From positions 1-34,523 of the forward strand of contig DIRE01000049.1 in NCBI GenBank assembly GCA_002426575.1: 34,523 nt of DNA, given 5' to 3'. The notes under the pieces are model-generated. The model did not search any database. It saw only the letters and a program-made list of their open reading frames with translations, and was not told the DNA's origin. Below, piece by piece: positions 16,848 to 25,351 of the stretch. Position 1 is the stretch's first letter. Each line of letters opens with the position of its first letter. The stretch is from Clostridiaceae bacterium UBA5444. Lineage in GTDB: Bacteria; Bacillota; Clostridia; Clostridiales; Oxobacteraceae. Made by a program: the position numbers and the translations under genes.

Positions 16848-16864
16848 GGTCAAAGAAAGTCAAA
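16848..16864 (+). promoter_or_regulatory. CtsR operator
   Basis: GGTCAAA-GAA-AGTCAAA matches the known heptad direct-repeat CtsR box. A third partial heptad, GTCAAGG, follows directly (16865-16871) and runs into the ribosome site. Its place over the start of transcription predicts autorepression that is lifted on heat or protein-damage stress. Confidence 0.93.
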
Positions 16865-16885
16865 GTCAAGGAGAGTGGATGGCTA

Positions 16886-17347
16886 ATGGCGGTACTATCA
16901 GATATAATTGAAGATTTTATTAAAGAAATGCTTGATGAATCGGAAAAGGATTTCCTTGAGATACAAAGAAATGAGCTTGCGAACCACTTTGGATGTGCAC
17001 CATCACAGATAAATTATGTGCTTACAACTCGTTTTACCGTGGATAAGGGCTATCATATTGTAAGCAGAAGGGGTGGCGGAGGCTCTATTAAGATTACTAA
17101 AGTAAGTCTTGATCCGGATGAGTATTTTATTAAGCTAGTCTTTGATAAAATTGGGGATACTATTTCCCAAAATAGTGCTGAATCCTATATAGATTGTTTT
17201 TTAGAAAACGAATTGGTAACAAATAGAGAATCTGAAATTATGAAAGCAGCTATGAATGATAAGGTTCTTACTATTGAACCTCAGGATAGAGACTATATTA
17301 GAGCAAATATATTAAAATCAATGATATTAATGTTGGTTAATTTGTAA
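16886..17347 (+). CDS. ctsR: Transcriptional repressor of class III stress genes CtsR
   Basis: 153 residues, the usual family length. The N-terminal winged helix-turn-helix contains LEIQRNELANHFGCAPSQIN and the glycine-rich wing RRGGGGSIKI (R61-R62, G63-G66) that inserts into the minor groove of the operator. The C-terminal half (about 78-153) is the dimerisation and McsB-sensing domain. It represses its own operon through the box just upstream. ATG 16886 is the only suitable in-frame start, 12 bases after AAGGAG, which is longer than usual; an out-of-frame ATG at 16879 sits at the better spacing but leads to a stop after ten codons. Confidence 0.96.
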   Translation: MAVLSDIIEDFIKEMLDESEKDFLEIQRNELANHFGCAPSQINYVLTTRFTVDKGYHIVSRRGGGGSIKITKVSLDPDEYFIKLVFDKIGDTISQNSAESYIDCFLENELVTNRESEIMKAAMNDKVLTIEPQDRDYIRANILKSMILMLVNL

Positions 17348-17359
17348 GGAGGGAAATTT

Positions 17360-17890
17360 ATGCTTTGTCAAATATGTAATAAAAGGCCTGCAAGTGTGCA
17401 TGTAACAAGGATAATAAATGGGGAAAAAAATGAAATTCATATATGTGAACAATGTGCAAAAAAGAATCAATACTTGGGGATAAATAGTGGAATAGAGGAA
17501 TTTCAAAACCCGTTTTCATTTTCCAATTTACTTGCTGGACTGATGGACTTTGCAGGAGTTGGCTCAGCCCCATCTGCTCCTGAAGAGCATATAAAATGTA
17601 GTAAATGCGGGCTTGATTATAATGATTTTAAGAAAACAGGAAGGTTTGGATGCAGCAAATGTTATAATGCATTTGGAGAAAGATTAGAGCCCATGTTTAA
17701 AAGGATACATGGAAATATCCAGCATACCGGCAAGGTTCCTAAGAGAACTGGAGGAATTATAAGGGTAAAAAGGGATATAGAAAAGTTAAAGTATGAACTA
17801 AAAAAGTCAATTGAAGCTGAAAACTATGAAAAAGCAGCTGAATTAAGAGATAAAATTAAGCAGCTTGAGAATAATGATAATGGGGAATAA
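17360..17890 (+). CDS. mcsA: McsA, zinc-binding activator of the McsB arginine kinase
   Basis: 176 residues with two zinc-finger sets: C3-x2-C6 with C29-x2-C32, and C80-x2-C83 with C98-x2-C101. A UVR motif lies near residues 140-170 (LKYELKKSIEAENYEKAAEL). In Bacillus the protein binds and activates McsB and helps release CtsR; the same role is expected here given the order ctsR-mcsA-mcsB-clpC. GGAGGG eight bases upstream of ATG 17360 is a strong site, 12 bases after ctsR. Confidence 0.94.
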   Translation: MLCQICNKRPASVHVTRIINGEKNEIHICEQCAKKNQYLGINSGIEEFQNPFSFSNLLAGLMDFAGVGSAPSAPEEHIKCSKCGLDYNDFKKTGRFGCSKCYNAFGERLEPMFKRIHGNIQHTGKVPKRTGGIIRVKRDIEKLKYELKKSIEAENYEKAAELRDKIKQLENNDNGE

Positions 17891-17902
17891 GGAGGGATAT
17901 AT

Positions 17903-18913
17903 ATGGGATCAGATAGTGATATAGTTTTATCAAGCAGAATAAGGCTTGCAAGAAATATAAATGGATATAGATTTCCTAACGCAATGGGCAGCGAAGAAGC
18001 AAAAAAGGTTATAAACGAATGCAGTGGTTCTATTTTAGAAGGGAATTCTACCTTAGCTAATAGCTTTCACTTAATAGAGATGTCAAAACTATCTTCTGTT
18101 GATAGAACGGCCATGGTTGAAAGTCATTTAGTAAGTCCAGTGCTTATAGACAATTATGAGAACTCTGCCGTTCTTCTAAATGATGATAAAACAGTTAGTA
18201 TAATGATAAATGAAGAAGACCATATAAGACTTCAGGTAATATTCCCAGGGCTTCAGTTAGATGGAGCATATGAGCTTGCAGATAAAATAGATGATGTAAT
18301 AGAAGAAAGAGTTGATTATGCATATAATCAAAAGTTTGGATATTTAACGGCATGCCCTACTAATATTGGTACGGGTATGAGGGCATCTATTATGATACAT
18401 CTGCCAGCCCTTACAATGACGAGAAATATGAATGGTATACTAAATGCTGTTACACAGGTAGGACTTACTATAAGGGGCATATATGGCGAAGAGTCTGATG
18501 CCCAGGGAAATATATATCAGATATCAAATCAAATAACATTAGGGTTATCTGAAGAAGAGATTATTTCAAATTTAACTGCTGTTACAAAGCAGATAATTGA
18601 TAAAGAAAGAGCAGCAAGAAAGTGGCTTACTAAGTCAAATGCTAACGCACTTGAAGATACTGTATGGAGATCACTTGGGGTTTTACAAAATGCAAGGATT
18701 CTTTCAAACGGGGAATGCCTAAATTTATTATCAAATGTTAGATTTGGAATAGAAGTTGGAATAATAGATAGTATAGATTTATTAACGTTAAATGAACTTA
18801 TGATAAACACTCAGCCTGCAACACTATCAAAGATAGAAGGGCAAGAGGTTACTGAATCTTCAGTGGATATAAAAAGAGCAGAATATGTAAGAGAAGAATT
18901 AAAAAAGAGGTGA
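17903..18913 (+). CDS. mcsB: Protein arginine kinase McsB
   Basis: 336 residues of phosphagen-kinase fold. SSRIRLARNINGYRFPN near the N-terminus and TACPTNIGTGMRASIM in the middle are the family nucleotide-binding signatures. It phosphorylates arginines on CtsR and on damaged proteins, marking them for ClpC-ClpP. Near the C-terminus the family's phosphoarginine-sensing RDxxRA motif reads VDIKRA (V321 in place of the first Arg), and the protein is slightly short. A GGAGGG site precedes ATG 17903. The stop overlaps the ribosome site of clpC. Confidence 0.94.
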   Translation: MGSDSDIVLSSRIRLARNINGYRFPNAMGSEEAKKVINECSGSILEGNSTLANSFHLIEMSKLSSVDRTAMVESHLVSPVLIDNYENSAVLLNDDKTVSIMINEEDHIRLQVIFPGLQLDGAYELADKIDDVIEERVDYAYNQKFGYLTACPTNIGTGMRASIMIHLPALTMTRNMNGILNAVTQVGLTIRGIYGEESDAQGNIYQISNQITLGLSEEEIISNLTAVTKQIIDKERAARKWLTKSNANALEDTVWRSLGVLQNARILSNGECLNLLSNVRFGIEVGIIDSIDLLTLNELMINTQPATLSKIEGQEVTESSVDIKRAEYVREELKKR

Positions 18914-18918
18914 TTTAT

Positions 18919-21351
18919 ATGATGTTTGGAAGATTTACAGAAAGAGCACAAAAGGTATTATTGCTTGCACAAGAGGAGGCACAGTATTTCGATCATAACT
19001 ATGTTGGAACAGAGCATATTCTTTTAGGTATTGTAAAAGAAGGGGAAGGAAATGCATGTAAGATACTTCAAGGCGCTGGTGTTACACTAGACGCTGTAAG
19101 GGAGCAGGTTGAAAATATAGAGGGAAGAGGGGTTCCGTCAATTTTTCAGACCGAAATAGCTCTTACACCTAGAACAAAGAGATTAATCGAGCTATCCATA
19201 ATTGAAGCTAGAAATTTAGGCCATAATTATGTGAGCCCTGAGCATATACTTCTTGGAATCACAAGTGAGAGGGAAGGTATTGCAGTTGCAATACTTCAAA
19301 ACCTTGGAGTAGATTTTGATAAGCTGAGGGAAGAGATAATAAAAACTATGAATGAACCTAATGCAGGAAATAGAGGAGGTCAATCTTCAAAAGATAAAAG
19401 CACTCCAACATTAAATGAACATGGAAGAGATTTAACTGAAATGGCTAAAGAAGGAAAGCTTGACCCTGTTATAGGAAGACAAAGCGAAACAGAAAGGGTT
19501 ATAGAAATACTTTCAAGAAGAACCAAGAATAACCCCGTTTTAATAGGAGAGCCTGGAGTTGGAAAAACAGCAGTTGTTGAAGGCTTGGCTCAGAAAATAG
19601 CTGAAGGTGCTATACCTGAAATACTAAAAAATAAAAGGGTGGTAACTTTAGACTTAGCATCCATGGTTGCAGGATCAAAATATAGGGGAGAATTTGAGGA
19701 AAGGCTTAAAACCGTAATGGAGGAGGTTAGAACCTCTGGTAATGTTATTCTATTTATAGATGAGATGCACACCATAATAGGCGCAGGAGCTGCAGAAGGA
19801 GCAATTGATGCATCTAATATATTAAAGCCTGCACTTGCAAGAGGAGAGCTGCAGTGCATAGGCGCTACAACTATAGATGAGTATAGAAAAAATGTTGAGA
19901 AAGACCCTGCTCTTGAGAGAAGATTTCAGCCTATTACAGTAGGAGAACCTACAAAAGAAGACGCTGTAAAGATATTGTTAGGACTTAGAGATAAATATGA
20001 AGCCCATCATAGGGTAAAAATAACGGATGATGCAATAGAGGCTGCAGTTAATTTATCAGATAGATATATTTCGGACAGGTATCTTCCAGATAAGGCAATT
20101 GATTTAATGGATGAGGCTGCATCTAGAGTAAGGCTTCAAGTATTTACGGCACCTCCTGATGTTAAAAAGCTTGAAAGCGAATTAGCTGAGATAGAAAAAG
20201 AAAAAGAGGAAGCCATAAGAAATCAAGAATTTGAAAAGGCTGCATCATTTAGAGATGAAGAAAAGAAATTGAGAGAAAAATTAGATGGTATAAAGGGAGA
20301 CTGGAAACAGCAAAATGATACATCAGTCCCAGTAGTTGGAGAAGAGGAGATTGCAGAGGTTGTTGCTAAGTGGACTAATATCCCTGTGATAAAGATTACA
20401 GAAAAAGAGTCAGAAAGGCTTTTGAAGCTTGAAAGCATACTCCATGAAAGAGTAATTGGACAAAATGAAGCAGTAAAAGCAGTTTCTAGAGCTGTAAGAA
20501 GGGCTAGGGTTGGACTTAAGGATCCTAAAAGGCCTATAGGCTCGTTTATATTCTTAGGACCTACAGGGGTTGGTAAAACAGAGCTATCAAAGGCACTTGC
20601 AGAGGCAATGTTTGGTGATGAAAACTCCATGATTAGAATAGATATGTCAGAGTATATGGAGAAACATACCGTATCAAGGCTTATAGGATCTCCTCCAGGA
20701 TATGTTGGATTTGATGAAGGGGGACAGCTTACAGAAAAGGTAAGAAGGAATCCTTATTCAGTAGTATTATTTGATGAGGTTGAAAAGGCTCACCCAGATG
20801 TATTTAATATACTTTTGCAGATACTTGAGGATGGAAGACTTACTGACGGAAAAGGCAGAACAATTGATTTTAAAAATACAATTATTATAATGACATCTAA
20901 CGTGGGAGCAACCACCATAAAGAAGCAGAGAACACTTGGGTTTGCAACCTCTGAAAATGAGCAGGAGGAATCCTACGAGAGAATGAAAGAAAATGTACTA
21001 GATGAACTTAAAAGAACATTTAGGCCTGAGTTTTTAAATAGGCTTGATGATATAATAGTATTCCATCAGCTAGATGAGTCAGATTTAACGAAGATAGTTG
21101 ATCTTATGTTAAAAGATGTAACAGGCAGGCTTGATAATCTAAATATTCATATAGAGTTTTTGAATGAGGCCAAAAAGCTCTTAACAAAGCAAGGATTTGA
21201 TTTAAACTATGGAGCAAGGCCGCTAAGACGTGCCATACAAAAGGCTGTTGAGGATAAGCTATCCGAAGAGATGCTAAAAGGTAATGTTAGCAAAGGTGAT
21301 AATGTATTAGTTGGTGTAGATGGTAAGGAACTTAAGTTTACCAAAAAGTAA
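18919..21351 (+). CDS. clpC: ATP-dependent Clp protease ATPase subunit ClpC
   Basis: 810 residues. Two N-terminal Clp repeats (about 1-145), first AAA+ domain with Walker A GEPGVGKT (210-217) and Walker B LFIDE (278-282), a middle domain with UVR motif (about 428-457, EKEEAIRNQEFEKAASFRDE), second AAA+ domain with GPTGVGKT (547-554), and the ClpP-docking tripeptide LGF at 673-675. It unfolds arginine-phosphorylated substrates for ClpP. The frame opens at GTG 18910, but AAGAGGTG at 18905-18912 positions ATG 18919 or 18922. It is the last gene of the CtsR operon. Confidence 0.96.
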   Translation: MMFGRFTERAQKVLLLAQEEAQYFDHNYVGTEHILLGIVKEGEGNACKILQGAGVTLDAVREQVENIEGRGVPSIFQTEIALTPRTKRLIELSIIEARNLGHNYVSPEHILLGITSEREGIAVAILQNLGVDFDKLREEIIKTMNEPNAGNRGGQSSKDKSTPTLNEHGRDLTEMAKEGKLDPVIGRQSETERVIEILSRRTKNNPVLIGEPGVGKTAVVEGLAQKIAEGAIPEILKNKRVVTLDLASMVAGSKYRGEFEERLKTVMEEVRTSGNVILFIDEMHTIIGAGAAEGAIDASNILKPALARGELQCIGATTIDEYRKNVEKDPALERRFQPITVGEPTKEDAVKILLGLRDKYEAHHRVKITDDAIEAAVNLSDRYISDRYLPDKAIDLMDEAASRVRLQVFTAPPDVKKLESELAEIEKEKEEAIRNQEFEKAASFRDEEKKLREKLDGIKGDWKQQNDTSVPVVGEEEIAEVVAKWTNIPVIKITEKESERLLKLESILHERVIGQNEAVKAVSRAVRRARVGLKDPKRPIGSFIFLGPTGVGKTELSKALAEAMFGDENSMIRIDMSEYMEKHTVSRLIGSPPGYVGFDEGGQLTEKVRRNPYSVVLFDEVEKAHPDVFNILLQILEDGRLTDGKGRTIDFKNTIIIMTSNVGATTIKKQRTLGFATSENEQEESYERMKENVLDELKRTFRPEFLNRLDDIIVFHQLDESDLTKIVDLMLKDVTGRLDNLNIHIEFLNEAKKLLTKQGFDLNYGARPLRRAIQKAVEDKLSEEMLKGNVSKGDNVLVGVDGKELKFTKK

Positions 21352-21352
21352 T

Positions 21353-21380
21353 TTGCGGGATTTTTCCCGCAATACTTTTT
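21353..21380 (+). terminator. Rho-independent terminator of the ctsR operon
   Basis: TTGCGGGA (21353-21360) pairs with TCCCGCAA (21365-21372) over a TTTT loop, followed by TACTTTTT. It begins one base after the clpC stop codon. Confidence 0.92.
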
Positions 21381-21382
21381 GG

Positions 21383-21411
21383 TTGATATAAAAGGTATTG
21401 TGAAATATAAT
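21383..21411 (+). promoter_or_regulatory. Promoter of radA
   Basis: TTGATA (21383-21388) and TATAAT (21406-21411) with a 17-base spacer. It lies immediately after the clpC terminator, so radA is transcribed independently of the stress operon. Confidence 0.85.
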
Positions 21412-21430
21412 GTAATGCAATGGGATTTGC

Positions 21431-22834
21431 TTGGAGGTGTTTTGTATAAAGAATAAAACTATATATGTATGCTCAAATTGTGGATATGAAAGCCCCAAAA
21501 TGGCGGGAAAATGTTTTAATTGTAATGAGTGGAATACTTTTGTGGAGAAAGATGTGGATAGTAAAAGTGAGACTCATGTAAGCCCTCTCCAAAGGAGAAG
21601 GAGCAATCCTATTGTTAAGTTAACGGATATTGTTTCAACAAATAGCCATAGAATAGTAACTGGCATAAAAGAGTTTAATAGGGTAATGGGCGGAGGAATA
21701 GTTAGAGACTCTGTTACCATAATAACTGCAAGACCAGGGGCAGGAAAGTCAACACTGCTTTTGCAGGTAGCCCATGATATAGCATCCTCTGGGTATAAGG
21801 TATTATATGCCTCAGGAGAGGAAAGCGACAGCCAGATAAAAAACAGGGCTGATAGAATATTAGATAGGCTTAGCGATAATATTTGGGTTGTATCAGATAC
21901 TAGTATGGACAATGTTATATCGGCGATTGATAATATAGATCCTGATTTGATTATTGTAGATAGTATCCAAACATTTACACTAGATGAATTTCAAGGTTCA
22001 AGAGCAGGTTCTCCAACCCAGACCATGGGTTGTGCCAATGAGCTTGTAAGGATTGCAAAGGACGGGGATAGGCCTCATGCTGTAATAATTGTTGGGCAGA
22101 TGACTAAAAATGATGAAATAGCAGGGCTTAGAGCACTTGAGCATCTTGTTGATACTGTACTTGTAATAGAAGGAGAGAGAGAAGAAGAGTTAAGAAGCCT
22201 TTTGGCAACTAAAAATAGGTTTGGCGGTACAGGGGAGATGGGTTTTTTCTCTATGACAGAGAAAGGACTTATATCTATTGACAACCCTTCGGAATATTTT
22301 ATGACGAGAAGAGAAAAAAAAGAAACTGTATCAGGCAGCGCTTTGGCAGTTATAAAAGAAGGCTCAAGACCAATTATTGTTGAGATTGAAAGCTTAGTTT
22401 CTAATTCATTTACTCCGTTCCCATCAAGAATAGGGGAATGTTTAAGAAGAGAGCAGTTAAATACATTGATATCAATACTAGAGCAAAGGGGATGCCAACA
22501 GTTATTTAATAAAAATGTAGTAATAAAGACTACTGGAGGCATACAACTTAAAGAACAGGCTTCAAATTTAGCTGTTATAATGAGCATTGTATCTTCAATT
22601 TATGATAAAGGGATTCCTTGTGATACAGTATTTATATCAGATGTAGGCCTAACTGGAGAGCTTAAAAAAGTACCTTCCCTTGAGGGAAGAATAAAAGAGC
22701 TGGATAGAATGGGTTTTAAAAATGTATATGTAGCCCAAAATTCTCTAGGGAAAAATGTTAAGTTTGATAATATTAATGTTTTAGAATGTAAAACACTTCA
22801 AGAAGTTATAAAGCATGTATTTAGTATAAAATAA
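21431..22834 (+). CDS. radA: DNA repair protein RadA (Sms)
   Basis: About 460 residues. The N-terminal four-cysteine zinc finger (CSNCGYESPKMAGKCFNC), the RecA-like core with Walker A ARPGAGKST, the RadA-specific KNRFG motif (ATKNRFGGTGEMGFF) and the Lon-like C-terminal domain are all present. It is a DnaB-like helicase that acts on recombination intermediates. The start is odd: GGAGGTG at 21433-21439 points to ATA 21446, which would give the conserved short N-terminus (M-KNKTIYVC). The conventional choices TTG 21431 and GTG 21437 lie under or before that site. I give TTG 21431 as the outer limit. Confidence 0.95.
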   Translation: MEVFCIKNKTIYVCSNCGYESPKMAGKCFNCNEWNTFVEKDVDSKSETHVSPLQRRRSNPIVKLTDIVSTNSHRIVTGIKEFNRVMGGGIVRDSVTIITARPGAGKSTLLLQVAHDIASSGYKVLYASGEESDSQIKNRADRILDRLSDNIWVVSDTSMDNVISAIDNIDPDLIIVDSIQTFTLDEFQGSRAGSPTQTMGCANELVRIAKDGDRPHAVIIVGQMTKNDEIAGLRALEHLVDTVLVIEGEREEELRSLLATKNRFGGTGEMGFFSMTEKGLISIDNPSEYFMTRREKKETVSGSALAVIKEGSRPIIVEIESLVSNSFTPFPSRIGECLRREQLNTLISILEQRGCQQLFNKNVVIKTTGGIQLKEQASNLAVIMSIVSSIYDKGIPCDTVFISDVGLTGELKKVPSLEGRIKELDRMGFKNVYVAQNSLGKNVKFDNINVLECKTLQEVIKHVFSIK

Positions 22835-22868
22835 AGATAGGTCTTCCAACTTTGGAAGACCTATCTTT
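22833..22868. terminator. Shared bidirectional terminator
   Basis: A perfect 16-pair stem (AAAGATAGGTCTTCCA with its complement) with a four-base ACTT loop overlaps the stop codons of both radA and the convergent gene. T or A runs lie on both sides. Confidence 0.9.
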
Positions 22869-23274
22869 ACTTCAAATGGTATTTACCTAACATTTTCATC
22901 TTATTATATTCATCTAGCAGTATATCATACATATTTAGATCTAGTAAATTACATAAGGAGGCTAAGTAAAAAATATTATCTCCTATCTCTTTCTCAATAA
23001 CTTCTCTACAATTATCACATAATGAGCCATCTATATGAGTGCATGTAAAACCATGAAAATCTTCAAAGGTCATATCATCGGTGCATTCTGAAGGGAACTT
23101 TTGCTTTTGGGCATTTATTGCAATACAGCCGCATGAGGTTACTGACTTGCACACCCCTCTACTAATTTTCGCTTCAGTTTCCTGAAGTTTTGATAATACA
23201 TCAATTATGCTCTTATGCCTTACAAGGGATTCTGAGACCATGTTTTGAAAATCATCGAATATAACATCCTTCAT
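22867..23274 (-). CDS. Hypothetical Cys-rich protein with MazG-like C-terminus
   Basis: 135 residues, not recognised with certainty. A helical N-terminus (residues 1-35) is followed by six cysteines spaced as C-x5-C-x-C and later C-x6-C-x2-C (CKSVTSCGC and CTHIDGSLCDNC), which could bind a metal. The tail EVIEKEIGDNIFYLASLCNLLDLNMYDIL resembles the E-x3-E-x-GD helix pair of MazG-type nucleotide pyrophosphohydrolases, but the first EExxE half is not evident, so I infer fold similarity only. It has its own promoter and shares a terminator with radA. The start ATG at 23274 follows AGGAGTG on the minus strand. Confidence 0.75.
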   Translation of the reverse strand: MKDVIFDDFQNMVSESLVRHKSIIDVLSKLQETEAKISRGVCKSVTSCGCIAINAQKQKFPSECTDDMTFEDFHGFTCTHIDGSLCDNCREVIEKEIGDNIFYLASLCNLLDLNMYDILLDEYNKMKMLGKYHLK

Positions 23275-23315
23275 TGTATGTTCACTCCTACATTGTAAAT
23301 AATTAACTTAACCTA

Positions 23316-23345
23316 ATTATAGTTTTTATTGACTGTATTTGTCAA
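23316..23345 (-). promoter_or_regulatory. Promoter of the Cys-rich gene
   Basis: On the minus strand TTGACA (23345-23340) and TATAAT (23321-23316) are separated by 18 bases, 42 bases before the start codon. Confidence 0.85.
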
Positions 23346-23360
23346 TGATTCCACATAAAT

Positions 23361-23408
23361 ATATTAGAATACTTTATACATTATTGTGGATTGCGAATAT
23401 TCTAATAT
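23361..23408. repeat. 11-bp inverted repeat between divergent genes
   Basis: ATATTAGAATA (23361-23371) and TATTCTAATAT (23398-23408) are exact complements 26 bases apart, in the divergent region between the Cys-rich gene and the CarD-family gene. The spacing of about 37 bases centre to centre (3.5 helical turns) could suit a looped operator, though no binding protein is known. Confidence 0.55.
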
Positions 23409-23460
23409 TATAGTGATTATTTATATGATCATAAAACTATAATATAGGGGGCCGTAAAGT

Positions 23461-23955
23461 ATGCTTAGTATAGGAGAGAAAATAGTATATCCAATGCATG
23501 GCGCTGGAATTATACAGTCAATCGAGGAAAAAGAGGTTCTAGGACAGAAAAAGAAATATTATATTATGTGGATGCCAAATGATAATATAAATGTTATGAT
23601 CCCAATTGATTCGGTTGATGATTTCAAAATAAGGAAGATAATAAGTTACAGCGAATATTTAAATGTTATAGAAAAATTAAAAGAAACCAATGTAGATGAA
23701 CCAGATAATTGGGGGGTTCGATATAGAAATAATGTTGACAAGATAAAAAAAGGAGATGTATATGATCTGGCTGATGTTATAAAAAGTTTGGCTATAAGAG
23801 AAAAGAAAAAGAGCCTATCCTCAGGAGAAAATAAAATATATGAACTAGCCAAGGAAATACTGTTTAGTGAATTAAAATTGGTTACAGGTCTAAACTGCCA
23901 AGATATTGATAGTGTAATAGAAGAGGCCATATTTGGCAAAGTGGATAATTTATAA
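23461..23955 (+). CDS. CarD family transcriptional regulator (CdnL-like)
   Basis: 164 residues. The N-terminal RNA-polymerase-interacting Tudor-like domain is clear (IGEKIVYPMHGAGIIQSIEEKEVLGQ, then YYIMWMP and MIPIDSV), and the C-terminal half is helical and basic (IREKKKSLSSGENKIYELAKEILFSE). Members bind the beta subunit of RNA polymerase and stabilise open promoter complexes, notably at rRNA promoters. An AGGGGG site lies about ten bases upstream of ATG 23461. TATAAT at 23438-23443 is too close to the start codon to be the main promoter. Confidence 0.9.
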   Translation: MLSIGEKIVYPMHGAGIIQSIEEKEVLGQKKKYYIMWMPNDNINVMIPIDSVDDFKIRKIISYSEYLNVIEKLKETNVDEPDNWGVRYRNNVDKIKKGDVYDLADVIKSLAIREKKKSLSSGENKIYELAKEILFSELKLVTGLNCQDIDSVIEEAIFGKVDNL

Positions 23956-23978
23956 ATTATGTATAAAAAAATTAAAAA

Positions 23979-24008
23979 TTTACAGTATTGATTCATTTAT
24001 GATATACT
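23979..24008 (+). promoter_or_regulatory. Promoter of the PIN-TRAM gene
   Basis: TTTACA (23979-23984) and TATACT (24003-24008) with an 18-base spacer. The predicted leader is about 130 bases and contains an AT-only hairpin (AAATATA-GTT-TATATTT, 24053-24069). Confidence 0.75.
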
Positions 24009-24149
24009 ATATATTTAAGATGGTAGTGCATTATAAAAAAAATCCATATTAAAAATATAGTTTATATTTACGAAATAATAATTATCTGATACAAAGTTTA
24101 AGTTTAAAACCAATAAATTATGTAAATAATAAGGAGGGAGGTGAAAGTA

Positions 24150-25259
24150 TTGTTAAATAAAATAATACGAGGACTAATTAGTATAATCGGTTTAATTCTT
24201 GGTTTTGCTTTAAGCAGTGCCCTTATGTCTAATACGGTCATTACACAGTTCTTAAAGATGCAGGCTGGTGGTGTCAAGATAATGCTAGCGTATGTTATTA
24301 TAACCTTATTGGGTGGAGTTATATTCTATTTTATTTCTCCTTTTATAATAAAGGCTGTAGAGAAGTTGACACAATTTATAGAAGGTGCCATGCAAAAGAT
24401 GCCTATAAACGATATATTATTAGGGGGATCTGGTTTAATAATCGGCCTTATAATAGCTAATCTCTTTGCAAACCCTTTGTATAATATACCATATAACATA
24501 GGCACAATCATAGCATTAATATTCAATATTGTATTAGGTTCTATAGGGGCTAATATAGCCATAAAAAGAAAAGAGGAGATATATAACTTTTTTTCTTTCT
24601 TTAAAAAAATTGGAGGAAAGCAAAAAGGCGCAAAGGGAGAACACAGGGTTCAGCCTAAGGTTCTTGATACAAGCGTAATTATTGATGGAAGGATATTTGA
24701 CATATGCCAAACAGACTTTGTTGAGGGGCCACTTATTATACCAGGATTTATACTTGAGGAACTTAGACACATAGCAGACTCATCTGATGCTCTAAAAAGG
24801 AATAGAGGAAGAAGAGGGCTTGATGTACTAAATAAGATACAAAAGGAACTTGATATACCTGTAGAGATAGTGGAGAAGGACTTTAAAGACATAGAAGAAG
24901 TGGATTCAAAACTATTAAAACTTGCTCAGACTCTAGGAGGCAAGGTAGTCACTAATGATTATAATCTCAATAAAGTGGCTGAATTTCAGGGGGTCGATGT
25001 TCTTAATATAAATGAACTTGCCAATGCAGTAAAACCTGTAGTTCTTCCAGGGGAAGAGATGATTGTTCAGGTTATAAAAGATGGCAAGGAAAATGGTCAG
25101 GGTGTTGCCTACCTTGACGATGGAACAATGATTGTAGTAGATGGCGGACGGAAATTTATTGGAGAGACAATAGAGGTCGTGGTTACTAGCGTACTTCAGA
25201 CAGCAGCTGGAAGAATGATATTTGCAAAGCCGAAAAATCAGGTTGAGAGGGCAGTATAG
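24150..25259 (+). CDS. Membrane-anchored PIN and TRAM domain protein (YacL-like)
   Basis: 369 residues from TTG 24150. Four predicted membrane helices (about 8-29, 44-67, 89-108, 117-137) are followed by a basic linker, a PIN nuclease-type domain starting VLDTSVIIDGRIFD (acidic residues near D173, E204, D251 and D270) and a C-terminal TRAM domain (VLPGEEMIVQVIKDGKENGQGVAYLDDGTMIVV). Bacillus YacL is the relative; a ribonuclease role is likely but not proven for this group. GTG 24141 also opens the frame but overlaps GGAGGTG (24137-24143), which is spaced for TTG 24150. It lies 92 bases before ispD, with a terminator between them. Confidence 0.9.
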   Translation: MLNKIIRGLISIIGLILGFALSSALMSNTVITQFLKMQAGGVKIMLAYVIITLLGGVIFYFISPFIIKAVEKLTQFIEGAMQKMPINDILLGGSGLIIGLIIANLFANPLYNIPYNIGTIIALIFNIVLGSIGANIAIKRKEEIYNFFSFFKKIGGKQKGAKGEHRVQPKVLDTSVIIDGRIFDICQTDFVEGPLIIPGFILEELRHIADSSDALKRNRGRRGLDVLNKIQKELDIPVEIVEKDFKDIEEVDSKLLKLAQTLGGKVVTNDYNLNKVAEFQGVDVLNINELANAVKPVVLPGEEMIVQVIKDGKENGQGVAYLDDGTMIVVDGGRKFIGETIEVVVTSVLQTAAGRMIFAKPKNQVERAV

Positions 25260-25291
25260 AAGGAATTATTAAAATAATAGATTATTGGTAT

Positions 25292-25337
25292 AAGCTAGGT
25301 TTGAGTTGGAACAACAATTTTAAACCTGGCTTTGTTT
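25292..25337 (+). terminator. Terminator or attenuator in front of ispD
   Basis: AAGCTAGGTTT (25292-25302) pairs with AAACCTGGCTT (25322-25332), eleven pairs including one G-T, followed by TGTTTTTG. The loop itself holds GTTG-GAA-CAAC. The stem ends eight bases before the ispD ribosome site. Confidence 0.75.
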
Positions 25338-25351
25338 TTGGGGGGGTTACT

